From positions 19,847,110 to 19,911,109 of the forward strand of contig NC_134030.1 of NCBI RefSeq assembly GCF_964204645.1: a stretch of 64,000 bases of DNA. Reading direction: 5' to 3'. The position numbers and the translations under genes are program-made. Source of the stretch: Tubulanus polymorphus (Eukaryota; Nemertea; Palaeonemertea; Tubulaniformes; Tubulanidae). The notes beneath the pieces are model-generated. The model saw only the letters and a list, made by a program, of their open reading frames with translations, did not search any database and had not been told where the DNA came from. Positions 1 through 12,650 of this stretch are shown one piece after another. Within the stretch, counting starts at the first letter, position 1, and each line of letters starts with the position of its first letter.

Positions 1-2633
1 AGTTGTGATCTAGATGCTTAGTTTACGTTAGTATACTGAACGGCATGATCGATGACCAACAATATTCACCATTCAATATACGATTTACTCACCTGTTGCA
101 CTGAAGGTTTGGGTTACTGATATTTCTGATCGATGAACCATGCTCACGAATCGGTGTGCAAATACATTTTCTAAAAGGAGTTTAATACAAATATACAGTT
201 TGACAGGTTGTAGTGCAGTTCGGTCGTCAAAACAACTGACGAAAATTGTAATGAATAGTTAACCTATCGTGTGAAACTGAATTAACTCACAAACATCAGT
301 TTAAGTACCGTACTGCTATTTCCAAACTTTCGTTGTATTAAATTAGACAGCCAAGAAAATTCACCCCCAATCAGTCGCTTGCCGGTTAAGACTGAATGAA
401 AGATTGTTTGAATGAACCGGAACCGAATTTCCCAATTATGTACTTTGAACAAAAAACTTTTGTAAACTCGACCGCCGATCACACAACTATATCTGTACTT
501 CGATTATCGATTGTAAAACCAAACCCCCTGTTTCGCTCCCGGCAGGTGTGGTGGGTTTGTAAGGGACACTCAATCAAAAAATCAAACGAAATTTACCAAC
601 CAAATAAATAACAGGGACCATCCCTATTTTAGGAAAAAAAACACAAATGAAGAAGAGCCACAATTCAAAGTATACACGATAAAATCTATCAAATTGAACC
701 CACTACGTTCGCTAACAGCCACTATCACGTGGAAAGCGGCAAAATTTCGGCAATATTTAAACTTCAAACCGGGGCGTTGATGACGTACGTAGTCCCGGCC
801 AATTACATACATGAGTGTCTTCTAAACGATTAATATATTTATCGAAAATCCCCATTAAAATATTCCTGCTGTGCGGCCAGTTTGTTCTCTACTTATCACC
901 AAACTGTGTAAAACATATCCTCAATTGACGGTGCAGTATTTCAGGGGCGAATCTCGGGTATTTGGGTCCAGGGAAGTAAAAGGGACCATATGAAACGTTT
1001 CTGTAATGACGATGCAAGACGCATAACGACATAGCCCTATGGCCAGGGGTACTCGACAATAGAAATGTTATGAAATTTTAAGAAGAATTTGGTCGGATTT
1101 TCCACGAAGTTGAATATTGACATCCATGAAATTGATCATAAAATACACAATACCACGACCACAATCACAATACCATTGTATATTCATCATTTTGTATGAG
1201 AAAATACCACTTCTGTTTGTTTTATATTCACCTTAATTAAAATAATAAATTTAAACAGTTTCGAGGATTTCTTAGGAATTCCTTTTTGGGACTTTCAAAT
1301 TTAGGCTCTAAATCCGCCCCTGAATTGTGCCGCATTCTTAGGCATTTTTTACTTCAAGCCTTCAAATCACGAGGAATACACGTATCACAGAGGGCCGCAT
1401 TACGTCACTGCAGAGAATGCGTCTCTTGGAGACGATGGTGGAAGGCGGGGACTTAACAAAACTGTTTAGATGATATATAAGATGTGTTTTTCTGCTTTCG
1501 TGATGGATTTAAAAACTTCTCGCTGCATTTCCCTGTAAGAGGACACCATGAAGAGTCAATCAATCACCAAAGCTGTGCAATTATTTGGTTTTATTTCAAT
1601 TTGTATTTGAAGAATATATAGTATCGCGCGCAATATTTTTCATTCATTCGTCGACTGTTCTGGCTCGAGAAAACGAGATATTGTCATTTCGAAAGTATAA
1701 TACGTTGGAATAGCGACTAAGGTAAGCGTAGTGATAAAATATTCTAATTTAACGATAAAAATGATACCTTGTTTCTTAAAAGCTTAAAAGTTGACCCGCC
1801 CGGCCGCCGCCTATCTACCCTATACATTATTCTAAAAAAATAAACTTTTATCAGCCAATCGACGACAAGACGCGGCGGCTATTGAAACGAATGGATTACA
1901 AATTTTATTGAAATTTACAAAATAATCCGGGCGCTGCGGAGAAACAAGGTGTCATTTTTAGCCTAAAATAATATACTCCGATAAGTACAGCAGCAATTTC
2001 AGTAACCGGAATCTAAAATACGACACATGACTAAACACTTTTTTTCTGCTGAAAATCATGCATCGATTAATTGATCAATGACGTGTCATATAGTGTTCTA
2101 TCAATCGTGTTCATAACCAAAATTTTCTATAATAAATGATTTTCTATAATTGAGGTTAGTAACTAATTTCAAACGAATATCTTTTGACTAGATCATTTGG
2201 GCTGAGGAACCAAACTTGGAAGCGACTCTGAAGACAAAAAATGAATTATCGATGATTATCTATATTAGATATTTAAAGCTTATCACTCACGGAAAGAAAC
2301 GACAGAGACTTGTTCCTGCGATGCCCAAACACTAGCAATGCGGCCGCCCTGCACTCACTTCATAGCACGGCATTCAAACCAGCGATTCAAACCCGTTACA
2401 CTGCTCTGCACTAAATCAAAAATACATCAAGTATTCTTTATGAATTTTGACTATATCTATTATCAGTTCCTTTTTTCTGTGTAGCTGCGTTATTTCAAAC
2501 CTGGCTCATTCTCTGACGAAAAGGTTTGCTCATTGAGAGCCTATTTGAAAACTGTCGCAATATCAATTTTCTTTTCGAATTTTTGAAAATGCCAAATTGC
2601 AAATATATTTTATTCAAATTCTAGGCGAAGAAA

Positions 2634-3310
2634 ATGCTTGCTTACACAATGACTCGCATATGTGCTTTTGCTGCGATTGTGGCCAGTGCCGCGGCCTTCA
2701 GTGGTGAGTTAAGACTAGGAAAATAATACTCACCTTCATGAGATTTCATAAAATGATATAATTCAATTCACAATTATCATTAAACATTTAGTATCCGTTT
2801 ATCGACGGAACGAATTGATTCGATAGATATATTTCACAAAATGACACATATACATTATGACAAAAACCCTGTTAATTGACGTGCAACATATTGTTATTAT
2901 ACACATGTATTTTTTTAACACCCTGGCCCGCTAAGCGCCACGCTAGAAGCGGGTTCGATGTTTCTTTTTCCCAATACCCACATCAGAGAAGAACCTCCGA
3001 CCAAGAAACTCTGCCGCCTCCAGGGTTTGAACCCATAAACCCTGGATTAATGAGAGCAGTGTCAGGCGGCTTATACTACTCGGCCACTGCGCCTCTCATC
3101 TGTTATCCTCATCGGGATCATCATTATAGTCCTACATCTGGGGTGGGAGTTCCAATATTTCTTCAATTTAGGTAAAAACGTCTTTCACTTCAAAATTCAA
3201 TTTTTAATTTCATGCTTTTTGAAAATATAGATTGCCATCCAAAGGGCTGGACGTGTGACGATAGCCTTAAGTGTTGCAGCAACACCTGTAGAGCTAGTAT
3301 TTGTTCCTGA
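2634..3310 (+). CDS. Small secreted six-cysteine knottin-like peptide, copy 1 (two exons)
   Basis: Exon 1 is 2634-2703 and exon 2 is 3231-3310, joined by a phase-1 intron with donor GTGAGT and an acceptor ending in TAG. The product is 49 residues. Exon 1 encodes a hydrophobic, alanine-rich signal peptide starting MLAYTMTRICAF. Exon 2 encodes nearly all of the mature peptide, which has six cysteines in the order C-x6-C-x5-CC-x3-C-x4-C. This is the spacing of inhibitor-cystine-knot peptides, a fold shared by some toxins, antimicrobial peptides and peptide ligands; no propeptide separates signal and mature part. The role is not shown by sequence. The gene is too short and too split to appear as a long ORF. 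It lies 1.8 kb upstream of the receptor gene, same strand. The intron holds a SINE-like element. Confidence 0.75.
3012..3095 (-). repeat. tRNA-derived SINE-like head, in knottin intron (unit 1)
   Basis: Read on the minus strand the segment resembles a tRNA-Leu or tRNA-Ser: an A-box-like TGGCCGAGTAGTATAAG near 3070-3087 and a B-box-like GGTTCAAACCC near 3023-3033. The two acceptor-stem ends do not pair, so it is a tRNA-derived repeat, not a working tRNA. Related flanking sequence extends to about 2917. Confidence 0.55.
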
Positions 3311-3895
3311 TCGTTGAGTACAAAGGTTTATAATGGGATATACTCGTGGTGGTTTGGGAAATGTATCCGATTATGAAACTGAACGACAGTCGGTTTTACT
3401 GACTCGGCCGTGTACTAAAAAGCTCGCACTGAATCTATATTTGTTACCGATTCTTCATATCTTGTACTTAATTTGATTTAATAGAACTGCGAGTAAATAA
3501 ATCAATTGTCGGGTTGTTGACTGTTTATGATTTATCGGTCAGAGTTTTCAAAGTGATCAGAAGTGCCATTCCATCGGCGGTGAAGAACATTCATCGTCAA
3601 TTAAAAAAGACTACTCGTAAGCAAAAGTCCAAAATCTCCCTAATCAATTATTTCAGTCCCAGGGTTTAAATGTTTCATATGCATCCATCCATTAAGATAT
3701 TTAGAGTTTTCTGTCCTAGTTCCCGATCGGCGATTTTCTTGTGACTTCACGCAACCACGTATGAAACTGGAGAAAACAATACAAATTCAGTTTTAAGATG
3801 CTTTAAATGAAATCCATTTTCGTAGTTCATTGATGCTTCGATCTTTTTATTAACGTCTGCAAACATCGTGCAATCTAAGATTTCAATAGATTATA

Positions 3896-4130
3896 TCAGC
3901 AATAGGTGCCGAATATAAAGAGTAAATAAAACTGGCCCCGAACTGTACCTGGGGGACTTCCACATCGAAAGTCAGCAAAATTAACTTTACCGTTTGTAAC
4001 AACTTTGTGTGTACATTCCTGAAGGTGGCTATAGATTTGAAATAATTCTGTTTTGAATTTGATTAGCGGCCATGCGTTCATGCATCTTTGTGGCTACAGG
4101 TTAGTAAGATAATGATCTATCATTATTCAA
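3896..4130 (-). pseudogene. Decayed non-LTR reverse-transcriptase fragment (unit 1)
   Basis: Minus-strand translation gives a broken version of the reverse-transcriptase fragment that is cleaner at 27648-27890: an amino-terminal RT block followed directly by a degraded form of the PQGSVLGP block. It is more damaged here, with frame changes. It sits between the knottin and receptor genes in every unit, so the insertion predates the tandem duplication. Confidence 0.5.
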
Positions 4131-4239
4131 TTAGTATAGATTTAAAAGTTGTGTTTTTTTATCAATTGCTCAACCGAGCATGATTTCAATTAAACAGTTC
4201 GTAGGTACAACACCGGTTTTCAAAGAGCAATTTATAATT

Positions 4240-4421
4240 CTAGTAACGATTGGAACAGTAACACACTGTTTTAGAATTGGCGCGGGCAACTAAAGCATCT
4301 CCCTTATACTTCGCAAATCCACGACCCGCATCAAAATTGCTCGGAGCACCACGGCAAAACTGATCATTAACGCAACTAATGGTCAGTAGCGTATGTTCCA
4401 AACGAGCGATGGAAATTCACC
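4240..4421 (-). other. Conserved 59-codon open stretch, possible terminal exon (unit 1)
   Basis: On the minus strand a run of about 59 sense codons ends at a TAG (4242-4240) and is preceded by a possible acceptor AG at about 4421. Base composition is more GC-rich than the surroundings. The same reading frame is present in units 3 and 4 with few changes and is missing from unit 2. The predicted peptide has three cysteines near its end. I do not recognise it and found no partner exon. Confidence 0.3.
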
Positions 4422-5094
4422 TATTTCAAACTGGTCATTTATGCGTAAAATACAAGCACTTGAGAGACACATGGATACGCGACATGGACTTAATAGCGTA
4501 ACCTGCATTTTCAAGTGTATTAATGGCTTATGCGAGCTTTCAACTTAAACTTCGTGTTGGGCGGTGATTTATTGATAGACCGTCTAGAAGATTGAGAACC
4601 GCATATTTTTTTTTAAAACTTTCTTTCAAAATCAATTCCGCAAGATCTAGCGGTTTGAAATCAAATCAATTCGTACGGATATAGTTAATGAAATTTTGGT
4701 CATCTTGAATTGATGCAAAGATAGAAAAGCATTGAATGATGATTTTGAGGCTCATCGTGAATATTCGACGATTCTATAACTAAAATTACGTTCGGGTTGA
4801 ATGTTGTCTGATGAAATATGTAATGTCTAATGTCTAAATTCGTGTGTGAACAAATTGGAAAAATCAAAATTGGATTTAATTGACCTTAATTTCTCATTTT
4901 GGTGAGCAACATTGAATCTAGAAATTATTGCTAATTGGAAAACAGATCTGTAAGCAAAAAATCCAAACATTCCAACTCTAGAATCGGTTTTCAAACTAAT
5001 TGCGGCAGTAACCAAAAAATCCACCCAAAAGAGGTCACAGCGAATTCTCTGATTGGACGAACTGTTATCTGTGCTCGGTTGTTATTCGACGAAT

Positions 5095-8000
5095 ATGGTT
5101 TCGGTTCATTTTGTCGTGTTGATGCTGTTCGGTATGGATCGACTGAGAGTGCTGTTTATAGCGTCGCTGATCGTCTGGCGAGTTAACATCGCACACGCTG
5201 ATCTGTCTGACTCTGTGACGGTCAGTTCGTCTTGTAATATCACTTGGTACCCTGTCGATTCTACGTCCGGTTACATCGTTTCACCGAATTACCCGTCGTT
5301 AACGCGCGGTGTTGAATGTCGTTGGTTCGTCAACAGCTCTTTACCGGGAACTTTCAACATCAAACTATACTACGACATCGAGCCGTCGATATTCTGTAGT
5401 GATAACTACCTTCTCGTCGGTGAGTCCGATAACAGATTCTGCGGTGAAGGAAAACATGAAATCCGCCGTAACGATTCGATGTCGTTGATGTTTAGAAGTA
5501 ACGTCGATGGTGCGCGGGGTAGTCGGGTTTACATCATATATCGTTTAGAACGGAACAATTTGAAATTAATTCACACCTGCGGAAAATACAACGAATTACC
5601 AACATCGATAGGATACAAGTTTGCTATGTTGGTATGGAAATGTAAATTGTATTTAGAATGGATCGGGATCTTGGATGGCTTTGCTATGAATTTCACGTTT
5701 TCGGAGATAAAATTCGAATTATATCCCGGCACCGATCCAGCGACAACTGTTCAAATTCATGACGGATGGAACAGCAGTGAACTTCTTGCTGTAATACCAG
5801 AACAAACCGGGCATCCACCTTCATCCTTTTATACTAAGACAAACAAAGCTATGATCAGTTTCCTACGTGTGCGAAACGTACTTACATCACAACTATCAGT
5901 TCAGATCTATAGAATATCTGAATGGAACGTCTCTAATCCGTTAATTCAAATCTCTAATAACGAGTCTGGAGTGCTCATCCCTGATGACAACAGTTTACAC
6001 GTAATAACTCGATCAAAAAACTTACACTGCTGGTCTATCACAGTGCAGGTGTTACAGTACGTCGTCTTCAACTGGACACGTGATCTCAGCACATCCGGTG
6101 ACGTCATTGGTGTATATAAACTAGAAGGGTTACGTGTTGTAGGAACTGATATTTTACTCGGTTACAACTACCTGGAATCACTGAGTGTTAAATCTGACGG
6201 GTTTCTCGTCATACTGTGCGTTTTAATAAGACCAGGTGTTTTACAATCGAATGTGAAAATTGAATTTGAAGTGAAATCTATTTCCATAAAAGAAGTACGA
6301 GTGGATAAACGCTCGGTGAGTATTGTGCGTTTTAATTTTAAGTTTATGATTTTATTGTGTGTGGATCTCTGTTATTAGGTTTCATGCGTAGAGTTTATGT
6401 TTGTGTTCTGAGAACAAAGTGAAAGTCTTCGAAGCCGACACGAGAAGTTACGCGCACTTTTTCTTGGAGCTCCAGATACTATAACTGCATGTGTAAACGA
6501 TTATTGGGATGATTGAGGGTGGGTTTTTTCACCTAAAATATTTTAGTTGGAAATTTGGATTTCCACCTGAAGAAGAAATTCCATTTTACCAAATCCTAAA
6601 ACACGCTGAAAACAATTGCTGAACGTGACAAAATCATTAATTGACATAGATTTGAAAATGTTGTTATGTTATTAATACTTGAAAAAACAAATGCTGATTT
6701 GTTATATTTTGTAGATATCTGGTAACAGAAAAAGCTACCGCTTGCCTGCTCAAAGATTGTTCCCGACGACAAAGAAGACAACATTATCGTATCGCATAAA
6801 TACCTTAGAATTTAAACGGAAAGTTGATATCTATGATAATTTTAAACTAACAGTTTTATCAGAGACGTGCGAGAGAGCTGGATTTTATATATATGATGGT
6901 GGTAATTTTACAGCTAGACGCTATGGTCCGTATTGTCCTGGTCAGTGGTACAGTCGTAACGTCGTCAGTCTGATTACATCAGGAGGACCGGTTACTGTAG
7001 TAGGATACGCTTATAACTGGCATAAAAACTTAATTGTTAATGGGGGGTCATATCTATTTTTCGCCCCTACTGATTGTGACGGGTATGTTCTGCAGGAAGG
7101 AGAAAATCAGATCAATATGACGTCACACTGCCTCACGATTACACCTGAAAACCGGCGCCTTCCTTTAGAAAATATTTATATATTATCAGAATACGAATAT
7201 CAAATTTACACATGTGTCCGTAGTTCAAATTATTCGTGTCCTCATGTTACTCTTACAACTCAATTACTGAATAACAGTCTCTTATTGAATCATCTGATGA
7301 TAAAAGGAAGTAGTTATAGGTTCTGGAAAGGATCAATGATGATTGTACTAAGACGTAAATGTTTGGTGTTGATGATCTATCAAGATTCCCCGGTACTTTC
7401 CTCTAATCAAATTGCATACATCCCGCCGAAGCGAGAAAAATGTGGAGTCGCACAATCACCGAACTATCCTGGATATGATCAACAACGCCGTAAATCAAGT
7501 TTGTACTACTCATTTCATTACGACAAACATTTGAATTATTACATCAGATTCCTTTTCAAATTTATGGGACACGCCTCGTGCAGCCCTTCTAGTAGTTATA
7601 CTGTTCGAGATCCGTTATTACTGGTACAGACTATTTTGAAACCCGGTAGTGACATCATCCTTATTTGGGGGCTGCGTCGCCACGAGACTAAAATATGTGA
7701 AAATAACGCTGTACCTGGACTTGTATTGTACAGTCTACTCGGGTTTGACCTTTACTTTGAAGCGAAAAACTATATCCCTTTATTTCAAATTCAATACACT
7801 TTAGAACAATCGCCTTCACAAACACATCGAAATAATGACTGCGGATCAGATTTTCTAGATTCAGGTGTTTCGTGTATCAGATACATCAAACATGAACGTC
7901 TGAATTGGGAGAAGGCTGAAATTTACTGTCAACAGAAATACAGTGGACATCTTCTCAGTATCAACTCTGAACATGAAATGATTGCTGTAAAAAAACTGTT

Positions 8001-11000
8001 TGCTACGAATCTTCTTCAGGAGGCGTTTTCACAGGCGGCGCTGATTGTGATGATTGGATTGAAATGGCAGGTAATTTCAAAGTATCGTTATGAACATGTT
8101 TACCAACATTCATTTGGTGTTGAACATGATTTTGAATTTGTTACGAATTCATTCATTCTCTACTAAAAGTATAGAATATTTCATATTAATTGAAACAGAT
8201 TTCTATTAGTCAACGTATAAAATGTAACATGATCTTAATTTGATAAACTCAATTCAGTCGCTTGATATAAGTTAGATATCCAAAAGCTAATCGTCATGAA
8301 CACTTCTAAAACCATTTCGATCAATGAAACTGAATTTGTTTTGAGCAGGATGATGGTTATTACACGTGGACTGATGGAAAACCATTGAGCTACACAGAAT
8401 GGTTTAGACCTGCTGTGATAAACGAAACGATACCAGAAGTTATTCAAGGATTGATATCTCCTCTACGAAAACAACCGATAAATGACGTCAATATGCCGTG
8501 TACGGCGATGATTCTGAATAATCCACGAGGATCAGCGAACTGGGTTCGATTCCCGTGTCAAATCGAGGAGACTCGAACAACTTTCATTTGTGAAAAAGAT
8601 AAAGATAACTCCTCATCGACTAAAAATCACAAATTACCTGTTGCAGAAAAAAACTATACTTATTATTCGGGGATATTGGAATCAGATAACTCCACGTGTT
8701 TAAAGGGATGGATTGGTATAGAAGGACATTGCTATCAGATACTTACAGCCTGGGATACTCACAGATTGTCGATTCGGGAAGCTGAGGAAATGTGTCAAAC
8801 AATTGGTGGTGAAATAGGTATAGTATCCAATGATGTTATAATTCAGCATTTGATTCAAATATTTCATTATGAACATCAATATGGTGCTGTACTGGTGAAG
8901 GCTACGGATAGTGAATTTCTTGCTCTGAATCCAGTTTTGACCAGAGATGAAATAACATATAAAAAAACGGTGAAATGGTCAGTGACTGCCTTTGATAATG
9001 TCGCAGATGTAGCGCATTCAGTGCTATGTTCCTATAATGTAACTGATGAAGAGTTGACTTCTATAAAAAGGTGTAAATCGTGGCAATTTGAATGTAACGA
9101 TCAAAGATGTATCAGTGACCATCGCGTATGTGATACCAGAAACGACTGTCAACACGGTGAAGATGAACTCGATTGTTCAGATATAAACTGGCGCAGTCAG
9201 TTCCACTGTATTGATGGAAGAGTTATATCAGTTAGTAATTTGTGTGATTTTGTACGAGATTGCGCTGACGGATCTGATGAGAACTCGTGCTATCATACTT
9301 CATGTTCCTCTGAACAGTTTAAGTGTAGCAATGGACAATGTGTGGGTTTATATAATCGATGTGATGGACTGGTTGATTGTAAAGATAAATCTGATGAGAT
9401 CGGCTGCTCTTCAGATGAATGTAACGGGTTTCTGTGTGTAAATGGTGAATGTATCAGTTCTCTGTTGTATCGGGATGGTGTTGTAGATTGTGCTGGTAGC
9501 CTCGAAGAAGATGAGATTGTCACCAACATAACAGTTACACCAAAGATTCACTGTACTACAGAGAACTACTGTACGACTAATTTCACAAACTTATGTAAGA
9601 AATCCGATGAACAAAGATGTTCTTTCGATTCTCCTCACTGTTATTCTAGACGTCACAGGTGTATTTTAGAAAGGAGGCCGATTGGTTACCCGGTATGTAG
9701 AAGGCTCGAACATATACAAGGTTGTACTGATTTCAAATGTCCAGCTGGTGCTGCAAAATGTCCAGCATCTTACTGTATACCGATGGGACAGGTGTGCGAT
9801 GGTCGATCCGATTGTCCTAACTCAGAAGATGAGCGAAACTGCAAGACTTTGTCGTGTCCCGGCATGTTTAAATGTGGCCATGAAAACCGATGCATACCTC
9901 AATCTGAAGTTTGTGATGGTGTCGTCAATTGTAAACATACCACTGATGACGAAGCTTTCTGTGACGTCATATGTCCAAAGGTATGTAAATGTCAAGGTCA
10001 TTTGATTGATTGCGATCATGCTGATTTCGAAGAAATTACTGATCTTTTCTCGGCATCAACTCGAGTTCTGATGTTATCAAGAAACCGAGTTGTATTCAAT
10101 GATTCCACATTTTCTTCGTACCTCTATCTACATTTCCTTAATATTTCACGTAACAATTTGTCTTATATTGTTCCAAACTCGTTCTCAAACCTGCATAATC
10201 TACATACATTAGATCTAGCTTATAACCGCATAATATCATTTTCCGCGAATACATTCGCCGGTTTGTATAGTTTGAAAATGCTTTTGATTTTTGGAAATTC
10301 AGTGAGATATTTAGAAGAAGGCAGTTTTCATGGTTTAAAGTCATTAAGCGATCTCGATCTTCACGGACTTTCCTTGTCGTTACTCGGTGGAAATGTGTTC
10401 CGTGGTTTATCAGCTTTAGAGTCGTTAAATATCAGCAGTAACGTGATCAAATATATTTCACCAAATGCGTTCGCCGGATTAACAAAACTAAGAAATCTGG
10501 ATCTAACCAAAAATTCTGAAGTCATATCCGTACAAAGAAACGTTTTTGACAGTCTTACATTATTGAGTTCTTTGGCTTCTGACGCGTACAAATTTTGTTG
10601 CATGGTTCCGAAAGTTGACCAGTGTCTCCCGGAAGCCGACCAATTTTCATCTTGTTCCGACCTGATGGGTAACACTGTTCTTAGAGCAATCATTTGGGCG
10701 ATCGCTTCATTCAGCTTTTTTGCAAACATCATCGTAATTTTACTTCGCGTTCAAGCGTTACGCATTTCATCCTCTGAATCACGTAACACATCCTCTGATA
10801 TCCTAATCATTAATATTGCCACCTGCGATTTTCTCATGTCAATTTATCTTTTTCTGATCGCTGGAGCCGATTACGTCTATAAAGGTGTTTATTTCCTCAA
10901 TTCTGAAATGTGGACAGATAGTTCACTGTGTCGACTCGCTGGGATTTTAGTAACTCTTTCGTGCGAAGGGTCTTTGCTTTTTCTCCTGATTCTAACCCGT

Positions 11001-11579
11001 CAAAGATACTCGAATATCGTCGATCCATTTTCTGGAAGCCCAATTATATCATCGACATATGTGGCCGGTATTTGCTGTATATGCTGGATCATTTTGGGCA
11101 ACATTTCAATGCTACCGCTGTCGTCATCTTCTTATTTCGGACATAACTTTTACGGCACAACTGGTGTTTGTTTACCTATGAATTTACTATCCATCGATGT
11201 CCACGCCTGGCAATATTCATTCGCTATTTTTGCCGTGTTTAACTCGGTCGTACTTGCTACAATAATGATGACGTATGCACAGATGTATAGACTCGTATCT
11301 GGAAGCAGGTCCGGCTCGGGTAGAGCTGATCCTACCGAATTGGTTCTGGCACGTAGGAGTTTAGTGATAAATCTGTGTAATTTATTTTGCTGGTTACCGA
11401 TAATTATCGTTCAGTTTTGCGCTGTATTCCGAGTAGAAATACCGAACCAAGTGGCGGCTTGGTTGGCGGTACTTTTCCTACCGATCAACTCGTCACTGAA
11501 TCCACTTCTTTATACCATCCTCACTATTGATATTAAATCTATTCGGGCCAGAAATAGACGCGTTTTGAAAACTCGCTGA
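5095..11579 (+). CDS. CUB/C-type lectin/LDLa/LRR seven-transmembrane receptor, copy 1
   Basis: Three phase-0 exons, 5095-6315, 6715-8070 and 8349-11579, give about 1935 residues. Junctions are GT-AG; each donor and acceptor falls in frame. From N to C: signal peptide; a clear CUB domain (SPNYP, CxW, CSDNYL) and degenerate CUB-like repeats in exons 1-2; a C-type lectin domain split by intron 2 (ends ...GLKWQ, resumes DDGYYTWTDG); a second lectin-like region; LDLa repeats (about 9073-9965, with CDxxxDC and SDE motifs); a cysteine cap and about six leucine-rich repeats (9971-10600); seven helices (about 10670-11530) with CWLP in helix 6 and NPLLY in helix 7. The DRY position reads QRY. The family is the relaxin-receptor/GRL101-like LGR class, so a plasma-membrane peptide receptor is likely; ligand unknown. 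The start could instead be the ATG at 5134, which all four copies share. Confidence 0.88.
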
Positions 11580-11721
11580 ACCATTCGACAGTCAAACCCT
11601 GACTATGCACTCTAATCAGAATGCTGCGAAATCTTTTCAGATGAAATATATTTAATTACATAAACAAATACGTAGCAAACGTGTGGACTCGAGAACGAAC
11701 TGATACTTGCTTATACGTTCC

Positions 11722-11727
11722 AATAAA
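11722..11727 (+). promoter_or_regulatory. Poly(A) signal of receptor copy 1
   Basis: AATAAA lies 143 bases after the receptor stop codon, followed by an A run. The same signal is conserved downstream of copies 2 and 3. A second AATAAA near 11938 is an alternative. Confidence 0.6.
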
Positions 11728-12183
11728 AAAAAAACTGACGACACTTCAAGATTATATCGCAAAATAATGAAATCATCGAATGGGTTTCGAATCGTGTCCA
11801 GAAATACGACGTAGCGATAAGAATACACGCTAGGAGAGCTGAGTAATGTCATCTAATATGAGTTGTAACACCGATTATCCTGACAGTTAATTACGTTTAT
11901 TTAATATCAGGATGATTTAATAAATTATGTAAGCTGGAAATAAAAGTGCCAAATAGTGGTGCATGTTCTACGTTCATCGATTTTAAACCGTATTTGAGCG
12001 CTTCAATGTTTAATCGAAGGATAAAGCTTGCGTTGCTTTCGTCCATTCAAAGTCCTACGCCCGGAGGAGGTGGGATCACTTCGAATCCGTGTCGATCCAT
12101 ATGGACATTATCGGCGCTGTTAAAGGTGATCTACGTCTTTTGAATTCAGTCGTGTTCAGTATGTTCTTGCCAGTTTCTCGTTT

Positions 12184-12540
12184 ATTAATCTTTCATAGCC
12201 TCGGCCTTCAACATCCCCTAACAAAGGATAAGTATCGTCTAATGCACTGAGGTGTACTCGGGCCCACAACGCGAACGACAATTGAATCAATCGGTCAACA
12301 CTGATCAGAATGATTACCGAGTTCCGATGCATCTTCGCCGTGTGCCGAAGTCCGCCACAGTCCACAGTAAACACCACCGACACTCCGAAAAAAATAATTC
12401 AAATATCGGAATTTTTCCAAGCCGTACGTCCACAACGATACGTATTCCTTCAATGAGGTGAAGCAAAATATCGCAACCAGGTATTTTAGGATGGCAAATA
12501 TTCTGAGCAGGTGGTACGTACAAATTTGTAAATTCGAGAA
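12184..12540 (-). pseudogene. Degenerate class A GPCR fragment, helix 2-3 region (unit 1)
   Basis: Minus-strand translation gives a piece that looks like the second and third helices of a class A GPCR ending in VDRLIQLSF and a WARVH stretch, resembling the helix 3 to intracellular loop 2 boundary. The frame changes between about 12400 and 12540, and no other helices are seen nearby. The sequence is unlike the main receptor of this array. It is conserved downstream of copies 1, 2 and 3, so it was duplicated with the unit. It may be a dead exon or a remote exon of a gene on the other strand. Confidence 0.45.
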
Positions 12541-12571
12541 AAAACAATTGTAAGAAATAACCGTGAAAATT

Positions 12572-12650
12572 AGCGTTCGAACCCCTAAGCCCTCGGTTGC
12601 CTGGAGACTAGTGACCGGCGGCTAAAAACCACTCGGCCAATGCGCCTCTT
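12572..12650 (-). repeat. tRNA-like SINE head at unit boundary (unit 1)
   Basis: On the minus strand: TTGGCCGAGTGGTTTTTAGC, then a GGGGTTCGAAC B-box-like stretch. It resembles a tRNA-Leu/Ser head without a pairing acceptor stem. Copies lie at 23658-23731 and 53478-53551. Confidence 0.5.

Noticed and set aside
282-812. Short ORFs on both strands repeated in every unit (e.g. 282-482 minus, 396-611 plus)
   Set aside because: They overlap on opposite strands, have no signal, domain or codon bias, and their conservation is explained by the recent tandem duplication.
3012-3095. Working tRNA-Leu or tRNA-Ser gene
   Set aside because: A- and B-box-like stretches are present but the acceptor stem cannot pair, and the sequence sits inside an intron with related SINE-like flank.
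3493-3668. 60-codon plus-strand stretch ending KISLINYFSP as a Tigger/pogo transposase tail
   Set aside because: The end loosely resembles a PCNA-binding tail, but no other transposase motif is present and unit 4 has a frameshift, so I do not name it.
9211-10732. ORFs in other frames of exon 3, some cysteine-free and over 100 codons
   Set aside because: They are shadows of the conserved receptor exon and change with it.
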